Part shown: piece by piece, positions 15,293-41,378 of the stretch
How the letters are laid out: every line of letters begins with the position of its first letter
How positions within the stretch are numbered: the stretch's first letter is position 1
Assembly: GCA_032158295.1 (NCBI GenBank)
Contig: CM063263.1
Coordinates: forward strand, 7,250,501-7,314,500
DNA: 64,000 nucleotides
Source of the DNA: Pycnopodia helianthoides
Taxonomy: Eukaryota; Echinodermata; Asteroidea; Forcipulatida; Asteriidae
Reading direction: 5' to 3'
Program-made: the position numbers and the translations under genes
Notes under the pieces: generated by a model
Told to the model about the DNA's origin: nothing
The model's database searches: none
The model's input: the letters and a program-made list of their open reading frames with translations, nothing else

Positions 15293-18200
15293 ATGGCGGC
15301 GCCCAGGCAGTTTTCTGTTCGACTTTTACCACTTCTATTTATCCCGAAAAAGCTGTCATGTGGGATGTGTTTGGCATCACGGATGTCATACACGACGTCA
15401 TGTAGTAAGTACAGCAATATACCGCATGTAAATTATGTTTCCATTGGACTAAAGAGAGGGATTTGGGCAAAACATTTTTGTACTGACAAATCAGAAACTG
15501 AATCAGAAAAATCCGGCCCCAGTGGCAGTGCAGCTGCCGGTAAGCGCACATTTCCTGACAGAGTCACACCACATGCTGCAACTGACAAAATGCAACATGA
15601 ATATAAACAATATGATGAACAAGTCCAGAAGCAAAACTCTCTAAATTATGTTATGAAGGCGAAGCATTCATCGACATCATCTGGAGACATCTGTTATCAG
15701 ACACCTCCTTCCCTGTATGACATGGCAATAAACGAGTCCGATGTTCTTAAAGGTCAGCAGCAACAGCAAACCAACCCAGAATTTTACCGCAGACGTACAG
15801 AGAGTGGATGGGGACCAGCGAGTAAAAAGACATTCAGAGCTTATCAAGATACCTCGACGCCCTCGCAATTGGGAACCGATAATGATTGGAATCTTCCACC
15901 CTTTGTTCGTGAAAATAGGAGGCCCATTGATGAACCAGCATATTATGCTGGTTTTGCATGTAAGTAAAATGGTTATTTGTATGATGTTAATTTGTTATAC
16001 GTGTATGTTTTAAAAACCATGGATGTGGTTAAACATGTATCCAGTCAATAGAGTTAGACCCACTTAATTCTGGAAACCAGTCATCTTGCCCCCCCGGCAA
16101 AGTCGCCCCCCACAAAGTCGCCCCCACAAAGTCGCCCCCCGACACAGTCGCCCCCTTGGTATTTGCGTGAAAGTTTACGTAAGCGCGGCGGTCCCAGCGT
16201 GCAGCGCCCAAAAAAGAGCATGCAGTACCAGAATTGTGATGGAGCATGTAGAAGTTAAAGTGTAAAATTAATATTCATGTGTTTTTAATAATTTTCTTTT
16301 TGAGAGTTTCTTCTTAAAGGCACAGTACACGTTTGGTAATAGAGCCTACCGATTGTGTTACTCCTATATAATTATGTAGGTACATAAAAAACAGTACAGT
16401 GCAAGATTTATTTATTTATTATGTCTCCTGTAAATTTGTCTATTCGTCTTTTGATAGTTTTTAAAGTACATACATCTGTATGATATGTTTTTTACGTTAT
16501 TTATCCTCAACAAAAATGTATAAAGTCTTTTAGGATTAAATAAATGTTTCTTTAACTTCTTTTTAAGAGTTACAACGGGAAAAAATTATTAAGTTATTTA
16601 CCCTCAACAAAAATGTAAAAAAGTCTTTAAGGATTCCCTTTTCTTGAAACAAGTTAAAAACAACAAAATTTCCCCTTAGAAAATCATTGCAACAAAAATG
16701 CGTAAAGTCTTTAAGGATTCCCTTCTTGAATCAATTTAAAAACAACAAAAATTTTCCCTTAGAAAATAATTGCAACAATAGCAAAAAAAATGCATAGGGG
16801 GGCAACTGTGTCGGGGGCGACTTTGTAGGGGGCGACATTGCGAGGGGGCGAGTTTGTACCTGGAGGGGGCGAGCTTGCAAGGGGGCGACTTTGCAGGGGC
16901 GACTTCGCAGGGGGCGACTTTGCCGGGGGTCGAGATGACTGGCAATCCTTAATTCTATGGGGGTATGGCTATGGCACAGACTGACAGTGACATTATAGTA
17001 ACAATGCACTATGTTTTATGTAGCTGTTAGTTACTGTGTTAGTGTCACTAGTTACTTTAGATTTAGTGTTACTGTTACTAACAGTGTTAGGTTCACATGT
17101 ATGATGTAGTAATACAGGTAGGACATGTAGGAAGGAAGGCCATGTCCCTACTTGTGTGGCTAATGCTCTGGACTCTCTCTATTTTTTAGCCCAACAACAA
17201 CCTCTGCTGAGGGAAATCAACGGGTTTCAACTTAATCAGCCTTTTTATGCCTGAATTTGCCCACCACAACAAAGTTTAGATATTCATATATGTATTTTTT
17301 AATTGGGGAAAGGAAACGTTTAGGTTTCTCTGCAGTGACTCAATTTCATCTAATTTGATGGAGAATCTGCAGTTGTACAGTGTACTCTCGTAACTTTAAA
17401 GGACATTACAGAATTGGTAAGAAAAAAACTTGTAAAATATACTTTTTGATCACAGATTTATATTAAACTTTTACGGTCTAATGATGATGATAGTAGAAAA
17501 CATCCCTTGAAATATTTCTGTCTGAAATGCCATATTTGATGAGAAATGAATAATTGGATTATTCCGATTGGAGTTTATCGCTCAGTGAGCGTTTTATTCA
17601 TTTGTTGAATCTATATGAATTCATGCAAATGTGTAATCGGTTTTTCACTATTTTCTCGTGACCCAGATGGCCGATCGATCTCAAACTTTTACAGGTTTGT
17701 CAGTTTATGTATATGGTGGATTACATAAAGTGCTTACACTGCCAGCAACTGTTTTGTTAGCAAAAACCAATTCTGTAATGTTCCTTTAACCGCTTCCTTT
17801 GGACTCCAGTATCCTGTCAATAATTACAAGCTCAGATGACCTGTTCAGCTTTTAACAACATTGATATTCTTTCAAATTGCTAGATAAATGTCAATTCATG
17901 AAGTTTTAATGGAAATATACTGAACTGAACGAGTGAATTTTTACTTCTTTATTTATGGCACAATTTTCTTTTCCTTTTGTATAATGTTTTTGACTTCAAT
18001 AGGTTTGATGTGTTGTGCGTTCGTCCTCGGGTTCAGTTTCTTGAAGAAAGACTCAGATCCTGACACTATGGAAACTCTCATCGCTAAATCTTGGGTGAGA
18101 TTTACTGCAAGTTACTTTGAAAAAATTATCCAAAAATTAATAATTCAGCCATTTGTTACATGTAGGTTCCTTTAAACCGAAACCCTGTTCATCAAGCATT

Positions 18201-21200
18201 AAGCATTCATGAAACATCATCAACTCCTTCGAAGTATGCAGCACTGGCAGCCAGTTTAGGCTGCTAATCATTCGCATCGACAATCTCTACTCGCAGCTAC
18301 ATGTACATTGTACCTGTTTACTCCTGGGTGTCAGAAAGCCGTTGCAATTAAAAAAAAACGATTTCAATGACATTGGAAAAAAGATTAAGAGTCACCTGAT
18401 GTAGTAGGTTAAGTAATTAAATTTTCATTGAAAATTGATTCTCGTTTTATACTTATAACAGATGGCTGAAGGAAAAGGAAATCTTGCAGAAGCTGAAGAA
18501 CTCTTACATGAAGCTCTGAAGTTAGCGCAGGATCAAAAGCACCAAGACGGTATCACATACATTTATGATCAGGTACAAGCCAAGCCCCCCCCCCCCCAAC
18601 CTCACACACACACACACACACCCTTCTTCTTCCCAAACCCCAAATTAGAATCTTTGATCTTGGATCATTGTGTGTTGTGACCTCAAATTGGTGTCTAAAC
18701 TTAAAGGTACACGTTGCCTTGAATCGGCCGAGTTGGTCTATAAAAAGCGATTGTAAACCGTTTGTTATAAAATGCATAAGGTTAGAAAGATGTTTTAAAA
18801 GTAGAATACAATGATCCACACAAATATGCCTCGAAATTGCATGGTTTTCCTTTTACATTGTTAACTAATACAGTCGGCCATTTTATGGAGTCAAACTTTT
18901 GACTCCACAAAATGGCCGACCGTGTTAGTTCGCAAAGTTCAAGGAAAACCATGCAATTTTGAGGCCTATTTGTTTGGATCATCGTATTCTACTTTTAAAA
19001 CATCTTTCTAACCATTAGCATTTTATAACTAACGGTTATAAACGCTTTGTATAGACCAACTCGACCAATCCAAGGCAACGTGTACCTTAAAGTTCAAAAA
19101 GTGGATAACACTATATCAGGGGTTGCCCTTAACTTTTTCAGTGACTAGACGGCAGTACCAGTTAGTTACACAAGTCCACTGGCTTTTTCACAAGTCCATA
19201 TTTCATACAAAATATGGATGCTTTTCAACACTTAAACTAGCCAGCTGGACCTCGGCTCAAAGGGGAAAGGACTTTCAACTATTTTGAAGACTGCAACGCC
19301 TGGACCTATTTCTATGCATTCCTGTGTGCAGTACATTTATGTCTTTTGAAATTAACATTTTCAATTGAAATTGACAACTGAAAAGCACTCTCATTAGAGT
19401 TATTTTCTTTGTATATTGAAGATGGCCAATCTGTCCATGAGGCACGGAAACCTGACCAAGGCGGAAGGCCTCTTTAAGGAGACCTTGAAGAGAATGATCT
19501 CTTCTGGAACGGCGCAAGACGACAGCGCAGTCATCGAGATCTCCCTCAAACTTGCCAGAATGTATGACAAGATGAGGAGGTAAGTATTTATTTTGGCTAA
19601 ACCTAACTCTAAACTGTACTTGGTAGGTACAAGACCAAGTGGCAGAAGTGTTGAGAAAAGCGATTGATCGAAAGGGAACAGGACGCAATTTCATAGAGCT
19701 GCCTATTGGCATAAAATGTTGCTATACACAACAAAATTATGCTTACCATAATAAGGGTACCAACTAAAATACCATTTTACATGTAAAAAATGTAACTGGT
19801 ATCCTGCATAGTTTTGCTTAGCAGGAAAAGGTTAAGCAATTTTGTTCTGCTCAAGCAGCTCTGTGAAATTTGGCCCATAAGTGATGGCGGGGACTGCAGA
19901 CATGCCTCCCCATTGCGCTTTACTACAAGATCTCTGCTTAACATTGACCAGTTTGCCTATGGGAGATTTCTCTAGTAAGGAATTTGAAAGAGAGATTTTC
20001 ATTTGACAGAAATGCACATGTGTGGAAGTGGATTTACCATCAAGGGAAGATTAGACATTATTATCTATATAAGGTTTCCCAGTGGTACAATAAATCAGTG
20101 TATTTAATATCTTTAGCGCAAGTACCGGGATGACAGATCAATATTGTTTTCGTATTGCTCTGTCATCCGGGAACTTCAACTGTTTTCGCTAGTCAGCCTG
20201 ATATAGATAATAATAATGATAATATTGTATGGCTTTGTTTTTGTGTGATACAAGAATATCTTGCTCGAGCTATGACAATATTGGACTCGTCTTCGACTCG
20301 TCCAATATTGTAGCAATGTATTCTTGTATCACACTCAAAGCCATTAAGTATTCCAATTGTATCTCAATCTTCAGTGGTCCTTTTGTGTTGATGTAGACTG
20401 TCAGTAAATCCTCTGAAATGTAATACTTACAAGGTTCAGGGGCTTAATTCTCTAGACCAATGGGCGACCCAGGCCCACTACCTGGTTCTTTATTTTTGGT
20501 AATGTAGAGAGTCTGTAAGTCCTCTGAAATATAACATCCAGGAGGTTCAGGGGGCTTCATCCTCTAGACCAAGGGGAGACCCAGGCCCACTTCACTAGTT
20601 CATTATTTGTGGTGATGTAGAGAGTCTGCGAATCCTCTGAAATGTAACACCCATGACGTCCAGGGGGCTTCATCCTCTAGACCAAGGGGAGACCCAGGCC
20701 CACTACCCAAGTTCTTGGTGATGTAGAATCTGTAGTATCCTCTAAATAATATCATTAGGAAGTTCAGTGGGTTCCAACTCCAAGACCAGGAGGAAACCTC
20801 TACATACTTTCCAGAACTTTTTATTTTTGTACAAACACCAGAAATGGTTGTGCGTCTCCCCCGATTATTGATTTATTTATATTTTTGTTCAGGTACACCG
20901 ACTCGGAACAAGGGTTTACTTGGTGCATCACAATGACAGAGAAGAAGCTAGAGCAGACCAAGGACAAGGAGACAATACAGAATCTCTTGTCACTTCTTGG
21001 CATGTGTCTGGACTCCTATGCAAGGTCTCTGGCTGCTCATGGGAGGCTGGAGGAGTCGGCCAAGATGTACAAGCGAGCCTTGGTCATATGTCAGAAGGAC
21101 TTGGAGGTTGATGGCATGCCTCATCCTCAGGTAGGATTAGATTGTTATGGGTGAAATAATGTTGGTCCTTTGAGCACTTTGGGTCGTAAGGGTTTAACAA

Positions 21201-22295
21201 ACAAAAAACAGTCAGGGAAAGTCATGTCCCTCTCTCACTTAAAAAAAACCCCAACCCAAAACCCTAAAGCACAGCAACAAAGCACAATGGGAATCAGGTT
21301 GGCTCAGTGGTTTCTTTCTCTGCTTTTTTACCTCTGTGGACCACAGTTCGAAGCCCACCTCAGACTGGAGCAAAGCATGTGGATTGGGTTTTCAGTCCCT
21401 ACCCGTTTGGGTGGGTTTTCTCCTTTGGGGTTTTACTCAAGCACAAGTACTATCAAAGTACTCACAACTAAAACTTGGAAATGAACCTTCAACAATTTTT
21501 TTTATATAAATATTTTGACCCCGATTTCATGGCGACTTTTAGCCATTGCAGTTTCTTTTTAGTGCCCTCTTTACTATGTTTTTGTTATCACTGAGCAAGT
21601 ATTTATAAAGATAGACAAGCCAAGACGAATTGTGTATTTGTTTCATTCCAATTTTCAGACTGTTGTCCTTATGAATGACCTGGGCACAGTTTACGACCTG
21701 GGAGGGAGATACGTTGAAGCCATTGAGACTATACAAGAAGCTATCATCATCGCTGAGCAGAGGTCACCTCATGACCTTCCATCGGTACTCTGCAACCTGG
21801 CATCAGTGAAAATGCACACAGGTAAAGTACAAACCTCGGCTATGGCTGACATCGGCTTTGGCTGTGGCTAGATGATTGTGTCTGCAAAGGGAATGAATTT
21901 CATGTGTGTAGTGTATAGATGCATTCACTGCATGATATCAAAAGAGCTATCCCTCCTATGCATTTTGGCAAATATTTTGCATAATTCTCCAGAAGTGAAA
22001 CTTTCTCAGACTTCAGTGATTTCATGTTTGCAATTTGTTGGCCAATATTTTTCATCCCTAATGTTTTGTCCAGAGCTTATCTCATCATCTAAAGCCGTCG
22101 TTTTCTGTTTTCTTTACTCCAGAGGAGTTCGAGGAAGCAGAGACTCACTACAAGAAGGCTTTGTCTCTCGCTGAGAAACAGGGAGACGCGACGACCATCT
22201 TAGAAATCAAGAACAGCATAGCGCAACTCCACACCAACGTCTTCCTTAAGGAAGAAAAACTGAAAGAGCGAAAAACAAAAGTTAAAAAGTCTTAA
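15293..22295 (+). CDS. TTC19: Tetratricopeptide repeat protein 19, mitochondrial
   Basis: TTC19 is an inner-membrane protein needed for complex III maturation (clearance of Rieske-protein fragments). Seven exons join in phase into 533 codons: 15293-15959, 18003-18094, 18462-18572, 19422-19579, 20893-21130, 21659-21821 and 22123-22295. Exon 1 encodes a basic, Ser/Arg-rich presequence (MAAPRQFSVRLLPLLF) and a poorly conserved linker rich in Gln, Ser and Lys. The exon 1-2 junction builds a hydrophobic span of about 20 residues (roughly 217-236, AGFACLMCCAFVLGFSFL), the expected membrane anchor. TPR helices follow: GNLAEAEELLHEALKLA, GNLTKAEGLFKETL, EISLKLARMYDKM, LLGMCLDSYARSL, HPQTVVLMNDLGTVYDLGGRY, LPSVLCNLASVKMHT, EEAETHYKKALSLAEKQGD. 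Human TTC19 is 380 residues, so the extra length is N-terminal. Only the presequence and anchor are inferred from composition. Confidence 0.93.
16072..16947. mobile_element. Foldback element with tandem-repeat arms (TU-like)
   Basis: Both ends carry arrays of a roughly 15-bp unit, GGGGGCGACTTTGCA and variants, in opposite orientation: left about 16086-16157, right about 16797-16930. The outermost bases are inverted repeats (ggaaaccagtcatct on the left; agatgactggcaatcc on the right). The flanks share the direct repeat CTTAATTCT (16063-16071 and 16948-16956), a 9-bp target duplication. The A/T-rich middle contains three copies of caacaaaaatg followed by aaagtctttaaggattcc. It lies in TTC19 intron 1. 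Confidence 0.82.
17396..17790 (+). mobile_element. TTAA-flanked MITE, copy 2
   Basis: The element is bounded by TTAA on both sides (ctttaaaggacattacag on the left, aatgttcctttaacc on the right). The interior matches copy 5 and, in reverse orientation, copy 1 almost base for base. It lies in TTC19 intron 1. Confidence 0.85.
18599..18622 (+). repeat. (CA)n microsatellite
   Basis: A short run of CA dinucleotides follows a poly-C tract just after TTC19 exon 3. Confidence 0.8.
18699..19092. mobile_element. Palindromic foldback MITE, copy 1
   Basis: The roughly 390-bp element is palindromic over almost its whole length. The left end aaaggtacacgttgcctt pairs with the right end aaggcaacgtgtacctt, and the centre is ggagtcaaacttttgactcc near 18887. 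TTAA occurs at both edges. A second copy lies at 42545-42934 and a diverged relative at 51316-51681. It lies in TTC19 intron 3. Confidence 0.85.
19684..19880. repeat. Foldback repeat of the 'gcccaatttcata' family
   Basis: Ends related to aatttcatagagctgcct (left) and agcagctctgtgaaatttgg (right) are inverted repeats. Relatives lie at 22556-22755, 33935-34330 and 62713-63242. It lies in TTC19 intron 4. Confidence 0.6.
20112..20178. repeat. Short hairpin repeat
   Basis: The arms agtaccgggatgacaga and tctgtcatccgggaact enclose about 20 bases. It lies in TTC19 intron 4 next to a second, larger hairpin. Confidence 0.6.
20229..20345. repeat. Hairpin repeat, 50-bp arms
   Basis: The outer arms atggctttg and caaagccat, then tgtgatacaagaata and tattcttgtatcaca, and the inner arms caatattggac and gtccaatattg fold around ctcgtcttcgactc. 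The design resembles the hairpin at 7003-7174 (short loop with an inverted ctcg motif). Confidence 0.75.
20395..20810 (+). repeat. Degenerate ~115-bp tandem repeat in TTC19 intron 4
   Basis: Four units share the order tgatgtagagagtctg, tcctctgaaatgtaa, ggttcagggggcttcatcc, tctagaccaaggggagaccc, aggcccact. The last unit is the most diverged. It ends about 80 bases before TTC19 exon 5. Confidence 0.8.
21290..21440 (+). repeat. tRNA-derived SINE, family A
   Basis: Contains ggttggctcagtggtttctt, then agttcgaagcccacc and a body (atgtggattgggttttcagt, ccctacccgtttgggtggg) matching 305-480. It lies in TTC19 intron 5. Confidence 0.6.
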
Positions 22296-23201
22296 GAAAA
22301 TCCCCTTAATTTTGTAACCATGTCATCTTTGAGAGGGCAAGTTCGTCTTGCAAATGGCGCTATCTTCAGAAAATCTTTCAGATCTATAGGAAACGTTTGT
22401 GGAGGCACCAAGGCCCCAAATTTAAGTTAACAATATTTTTGAAAGCCCAGACTTGGAATTTCATCTTTGAGAGGGCGAGGCCATTTCAAATTTTAAGTGC
22501 CACATCCATTTAAAAAGTAATTTGTAATATTTTGGCAGAGCACTAAGGTCAAGACTTGGGCCCAATTTCATAAATCTGTCAATCAGGAAACAGGATTTAT
22601 TTGCTGAGTAATATAGCAGGGAACCAGTCAAGAGTGATGTACACTGAATGGTATTTAGGCTGGTAATCTACATGATGTCTGCAGTGCTCCTAAGCAAGAT
22701 ATCTCTGTGCAAAGCAACTTTTTGAGCTCACCAGCTTTATGAAAGTGGGCCCAAGGGTCATTAGTGTTTATGGCAGACCAAATCTGTCATGTTTCTTTTT
22801 TTATCAATATTGATCCCCCCCCCCAAAAATATATATATATATAATATTAAAATATAATACTACATGACAATGATTGAAACAATTCAAGTGTTGCATGTAT
22901 TTCTGATCATGAACACTCCAATTCCACCACTCATGGATTCATTTTGTATTGTTTATGTAGAACTTGGGTTAAGAATAATTATTTCCGCAAAACATTAATA
23001 TTTAGTGTAAAATAAATAGAGTGAATTGGAAGATTAAAGCTGCCTTTGTCCTCCAAGGTAGATCAGATTGATCGGGGAAATAATAGCTAAATTCCAATTC
23101 CACCACTCATGGATTCCCTTATTATTTCCTATTGTTTATTTAGACTTTCATTGACAGTTGAAGAAGGTGTCTTTAATTGCCACATGTTAATATTCATGTA
23201 A

Positions 23202-23207
23202 AATAAA
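23202..23207 (+). terminator. Candidate distal poly(A) signal of TTC19
   Basis: AATAAA is followed 30-50 bases later by a T/G-rich stretch (gtgtttgttctctgttttat). A proximal AATAAA at 23011-23016 belongs to the similar upstream segment. Confidence 0.5.
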
Positions 23208-23439
23208 ATGAGTGACCTCGAAGATTATTTCAAAGTGTTTGTTCTCTGTTTTATTTTAAATTGTCGAAAAATTCACAATATTTTCTTTTTCAAAGTAGAA
23301 GTTTAAAAAACTGTTTTCTACTCTTCAAACTCTTACACTCTTTCCCATCGTTTTTTTTACCATTTGGATAATGTACGGGGGGTCGAGCCAAATAATTATT
23401 TTACGGGGCCTTTTTTATGCTGAGAGCGGAGAGCGCCAA

Positions 23440-23500
23440 TTCTTTACACTATCGATAACCGCTGGAGGGCGCTCTTCAAGGTCATCAGTACACGTGAAAT
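23440..23500 (+). promoter_or_regulatory. KARS1 proximal promoter with CTCF-like and TATCGATA motifs
   Basis: Just before the start codon are a TATCGATA palindrome (23450-23457, the DRE-type element) and ccgctggagggcgct (23459-23473). The latter resembles the CTCF core CCACTAGGGGGCGCT with three differences. No TATA box is seen. Factor binding is inference from motif likeness only. Confidence 0.4.
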
Positions 23501-38529
<15,029 letters not shown>

Positions 38530-40149
38530 CCTCAAAAACAGTGACCTAACAGTAACATCTTAAAAACAGTGACCTTTGACATATGGTCACCAAATCCCCA
38601 AAGGCAGTCTTAGCAAAACAGTAACCTTTAACCCTTAGAAATGTCAGCATACTCCAGGAACCATCTTTTACCTTCACAAAGGTCAAAAGTCATGTGTAAC
38701 ATCTCAAAAGTTACCTTTGACTTTCAGAAAGGTCAATAGGTCACAGGGCTCTCCTTTACAAAAATGGACAAAATAACTCTTCTATACACTCGTACAACAG
38801 ACTGCCACAAAGTACCATACCTTCCAGGCTAACAATGGGTGCATGGGTTTCTTCAGTTTGTACAGCTGGTATTATGTAGAAACCCCATGGCTTGTGTACT
38901 GTAGACTTGGTCTCCATAGTCTCCTGTGGAATTTTGTGGCACAGGCCAGTTGGGCAGGAGAGTACACCTGGGGTTCTTAATCTTATTTCTGACTAAGTAA
39001 TTGAGGGGGCAGTGCCAAAGATTCCAGCGCCCATGCGCAAGCAAAAAAACAATTAAATAATGTCATACAGATATTTACAAGAGAAACATTTTATTTGGCA
39101 ATGTTCAACATATAAACTGACTTTTTTTGTCAGAGGTAAAACTTTACTAAAAAATATTATAACAGTCACTTTCTACTATAAAATTTACATCAATAAGGTG
39201 TAGTGCAGGCTGTTTGTAGGTGAAATGATGTTAAAGGGAGAGGTGCAAAATTAAACAACTCCAGGTATCTCGAGGTTGAACCCTGGGAAAACTTTTTAAA
39301 CCTACCCCCCAAAAAATAAATAAAAATAGATAAATAAATAATTCAAACAAACCGAGGCTAACCTCAAGTTACTGCCTGTTTAATTTTGCATTCCTCTCTG
39401 ATGATTTTTACAACTGTGTGGCCCAGAAACTCTTGCATTTCCGTGGTACTTTCCCAACCTACTACTTTTTTTTTCTTAAACCTAAGTTGATAAGACAATG
39501 AGACTTTGGGGAACGCTAGGTGGTAGCAGACTTACCAGGTTATCTATTGTTCTTAGAAATACGGCATGCTCTGACCTTCGTGAAGAGTGAAAAAAAGTGC
39601 CAGGTATGCCTGCTGCTGCGTAGCTCCCATGTCTTACCACATTACATTCTATGGATGGTTTCATGAAAATCAAGAAAAACAAATTACAAATTTCTTAATG
39701 GTCTCAAAAATGGTGATACAAACTTATTCTATCCAACAGAAAGTTTTTTTTCTAAAGAAAGAGAGAGAAGGCGGGGGGGGGGGAGGTTCAGGCATAAATT
39801 TTTGCAGATTTCTCAAATCCTCTTCAACTTTGTAATAAAAAGAAGAAGATATTTCTCGCACAGTTTTGAACTTTGGAATACCTTCTTCATCGCAGATCGC
39901 CGAGTATTGTTAATGAAATTTGTTCTTAGCCAACTCTCTCACAATGGGGATAAAGTATAAACATTTGTCTACAAAAAAATTACTATAATGAACAAGATAG
40001 AATATTAGTTATCAACACCAGGAAAACAAGTTGTAACAACAATCAAAAGTAAGAATCGGATGCTCATCTATTTCCAACAAGACTGCGTGCATTAATTTAA
40101 TTTCGTAACATTTCCCAGCAAGTTGACCAACCATTTGAAACAATTCAAC

Positions 40150-40152
<3 letters not shown>

Positions 40153-40182
<30 letters not shown>
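40153..40182 (+). repeat. (TG)n microsatellite
   Basis: An uninterrupted TG run of about 15 units lies between the KARS1 and urea transporter 3' ends. Confidence 0.9.
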
Positions 40183-40184
<2 letters not shown>

Positions 40185-41038
40185 GTGTGAGAGACATGGC
40201 ACATCCATGTACAGAGTGTGTAGGTGCACTGTAATGACTTCATCTAGCCGGCTAATCACTCAAAACCATAGTGGCTGATATTTTTGAATGGTCGGGCAGT
40301 AAGTGGGTTGAATATGTGCTGTGAAGATGCATTCACCAAATGGTAGGCAAGCAAAGTTTTTGTATCATTCATAACCACAGTTTATGACTTTGAATGGTCA
40401 CACAGTAGAATGGTTGAAAAAAAATGAAACTGAAGCATTGCATGCTGTGTTTAGTAGGAAGAAAGTTTTTGAATGGTATCTAACAACTTGGGACACAAGT
40501 GTCACTGACACTACAAAAAGTAATCCATATCAACACATCTATGTATACAAGTTAGATTTTGTGTGGCCATACCTGCTGGCTGTAGTTTGCATCTTTACTT
40601 TACTGCTGACAAAAGCAGATTTCTTGTTAAAACTATACCTCATTTTTCTGAATAGCAGGATATAAAATTTATCTTAAATTTTGTCAATAAATATTATGAA
40701 ATAGTGGACACTTTAATCGATTCAGTCTCTTGTTCTTGTCAGGGACACATGACCAGGGTGATATCCCATGTTTGATTGTAGACCTCGTTGGCGATTACGC
40801 TATCCGGATCAGAATGCTCGAGTATTAACGGTTGGAGTTCAAATCGTACACGTGCTGCCAGTTTTATTGTTGACTTGTACCTCTGGCTTCAAGGTTTGTA
40901 CTTCACCGTACAATTGCGAGCACCGTTATAAAACATACAGGTCAAAGGTCCTTGGTAGCTTCTATACGGTTTTTCCCATGGATCATCAGTCTCTGTTTAA
41001 ATTTGTTTTCAGAGATACTCAGTCGCCGTTTTTTGTTT

Positions 41039-41113
41039 AGCTTTTGTTTGTTTGTTTGTTTGTTTGTTTTGTTTTGTTTTGTTGGGTTGTTTGTTTGTTT
41101 GTTTGTTTGTTGG
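41039..41113 (+). repeat. (TTTG)n microsatellite
   Basis: Runs of tttg interrupted by ttttgttttgttttgttggg account for the Lys/Asn/Gln-rich and Phe/Val/Cys-rich reading frames across it. Confidence 0.9.
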
Positions 41114-41378
41114 GCCTCGATTTCTGGTGGGTGCGGAGATCCTTGATTTCTTGTTGTTTTTGAGCAATACAAACCTCGATTGCTTGTTCTTTGGTCTCAA
41201 ATTACATCGTTCTGGTTGCCAAGATCCACAAACAAAGTTTGTTGCAGTGGTAGTCAATACTTTCTCTAAAAAAATATATTTCGAAGGATCCACCTCTTGT
41301 AGCAAGAAAGTGCCGGAGAATTGTAAGAACTCCACCCAAATAAATCTGAACAGTTTTTTTGGGGGAAAAAGTCTGCCA

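Larger units (their letters stand above)
22296..23500. other. TTC19 3' UTR and TTC19-KARS1 intergenic region
   Basis: A foldback repeat lies at 22556-22755. Two similar segments (both with ttccaccactcatggattc, near 22921 and 23097) each end in an AATAAA, at 23011-23016 and 23202-23207. They look like a duplicated poly(A) region of TTC19. The KARS1 promoter begins by about 23400. Confidence 0.6.
38530..41378. other. Convergent 3' region between KARS1 and the urea transporter
   Basis: No coding exon is seen. It holds the KARS1 3' UTR (loosely repeated aacagtgacct phrases to about 38760), an A-rich tract with several AATAAA at 39315-39350, and a (TG)n microsatellite at 40153-40182. A plus-strand AATAAA lies near 40686, a minus-strand AATAAA (ttttatt) near 40862, and (TTTG)n at 41039-41113. 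Which poly(A) sites are used cannot be decided from sequence. Confidence 0.5.

Noticed and set aside
16731..17009. Pro/Ser/Arg-rich minus-strand frames
   Set aside because: They are translations of the GGGGGCGACTTTGCA arm repeats of the foldback element.
40942..41335. Lys/Asn/Gln-rich minus-strand frames
   Set aside because: The composition comes from the TTTG microsatellite; no conserved motif is present.
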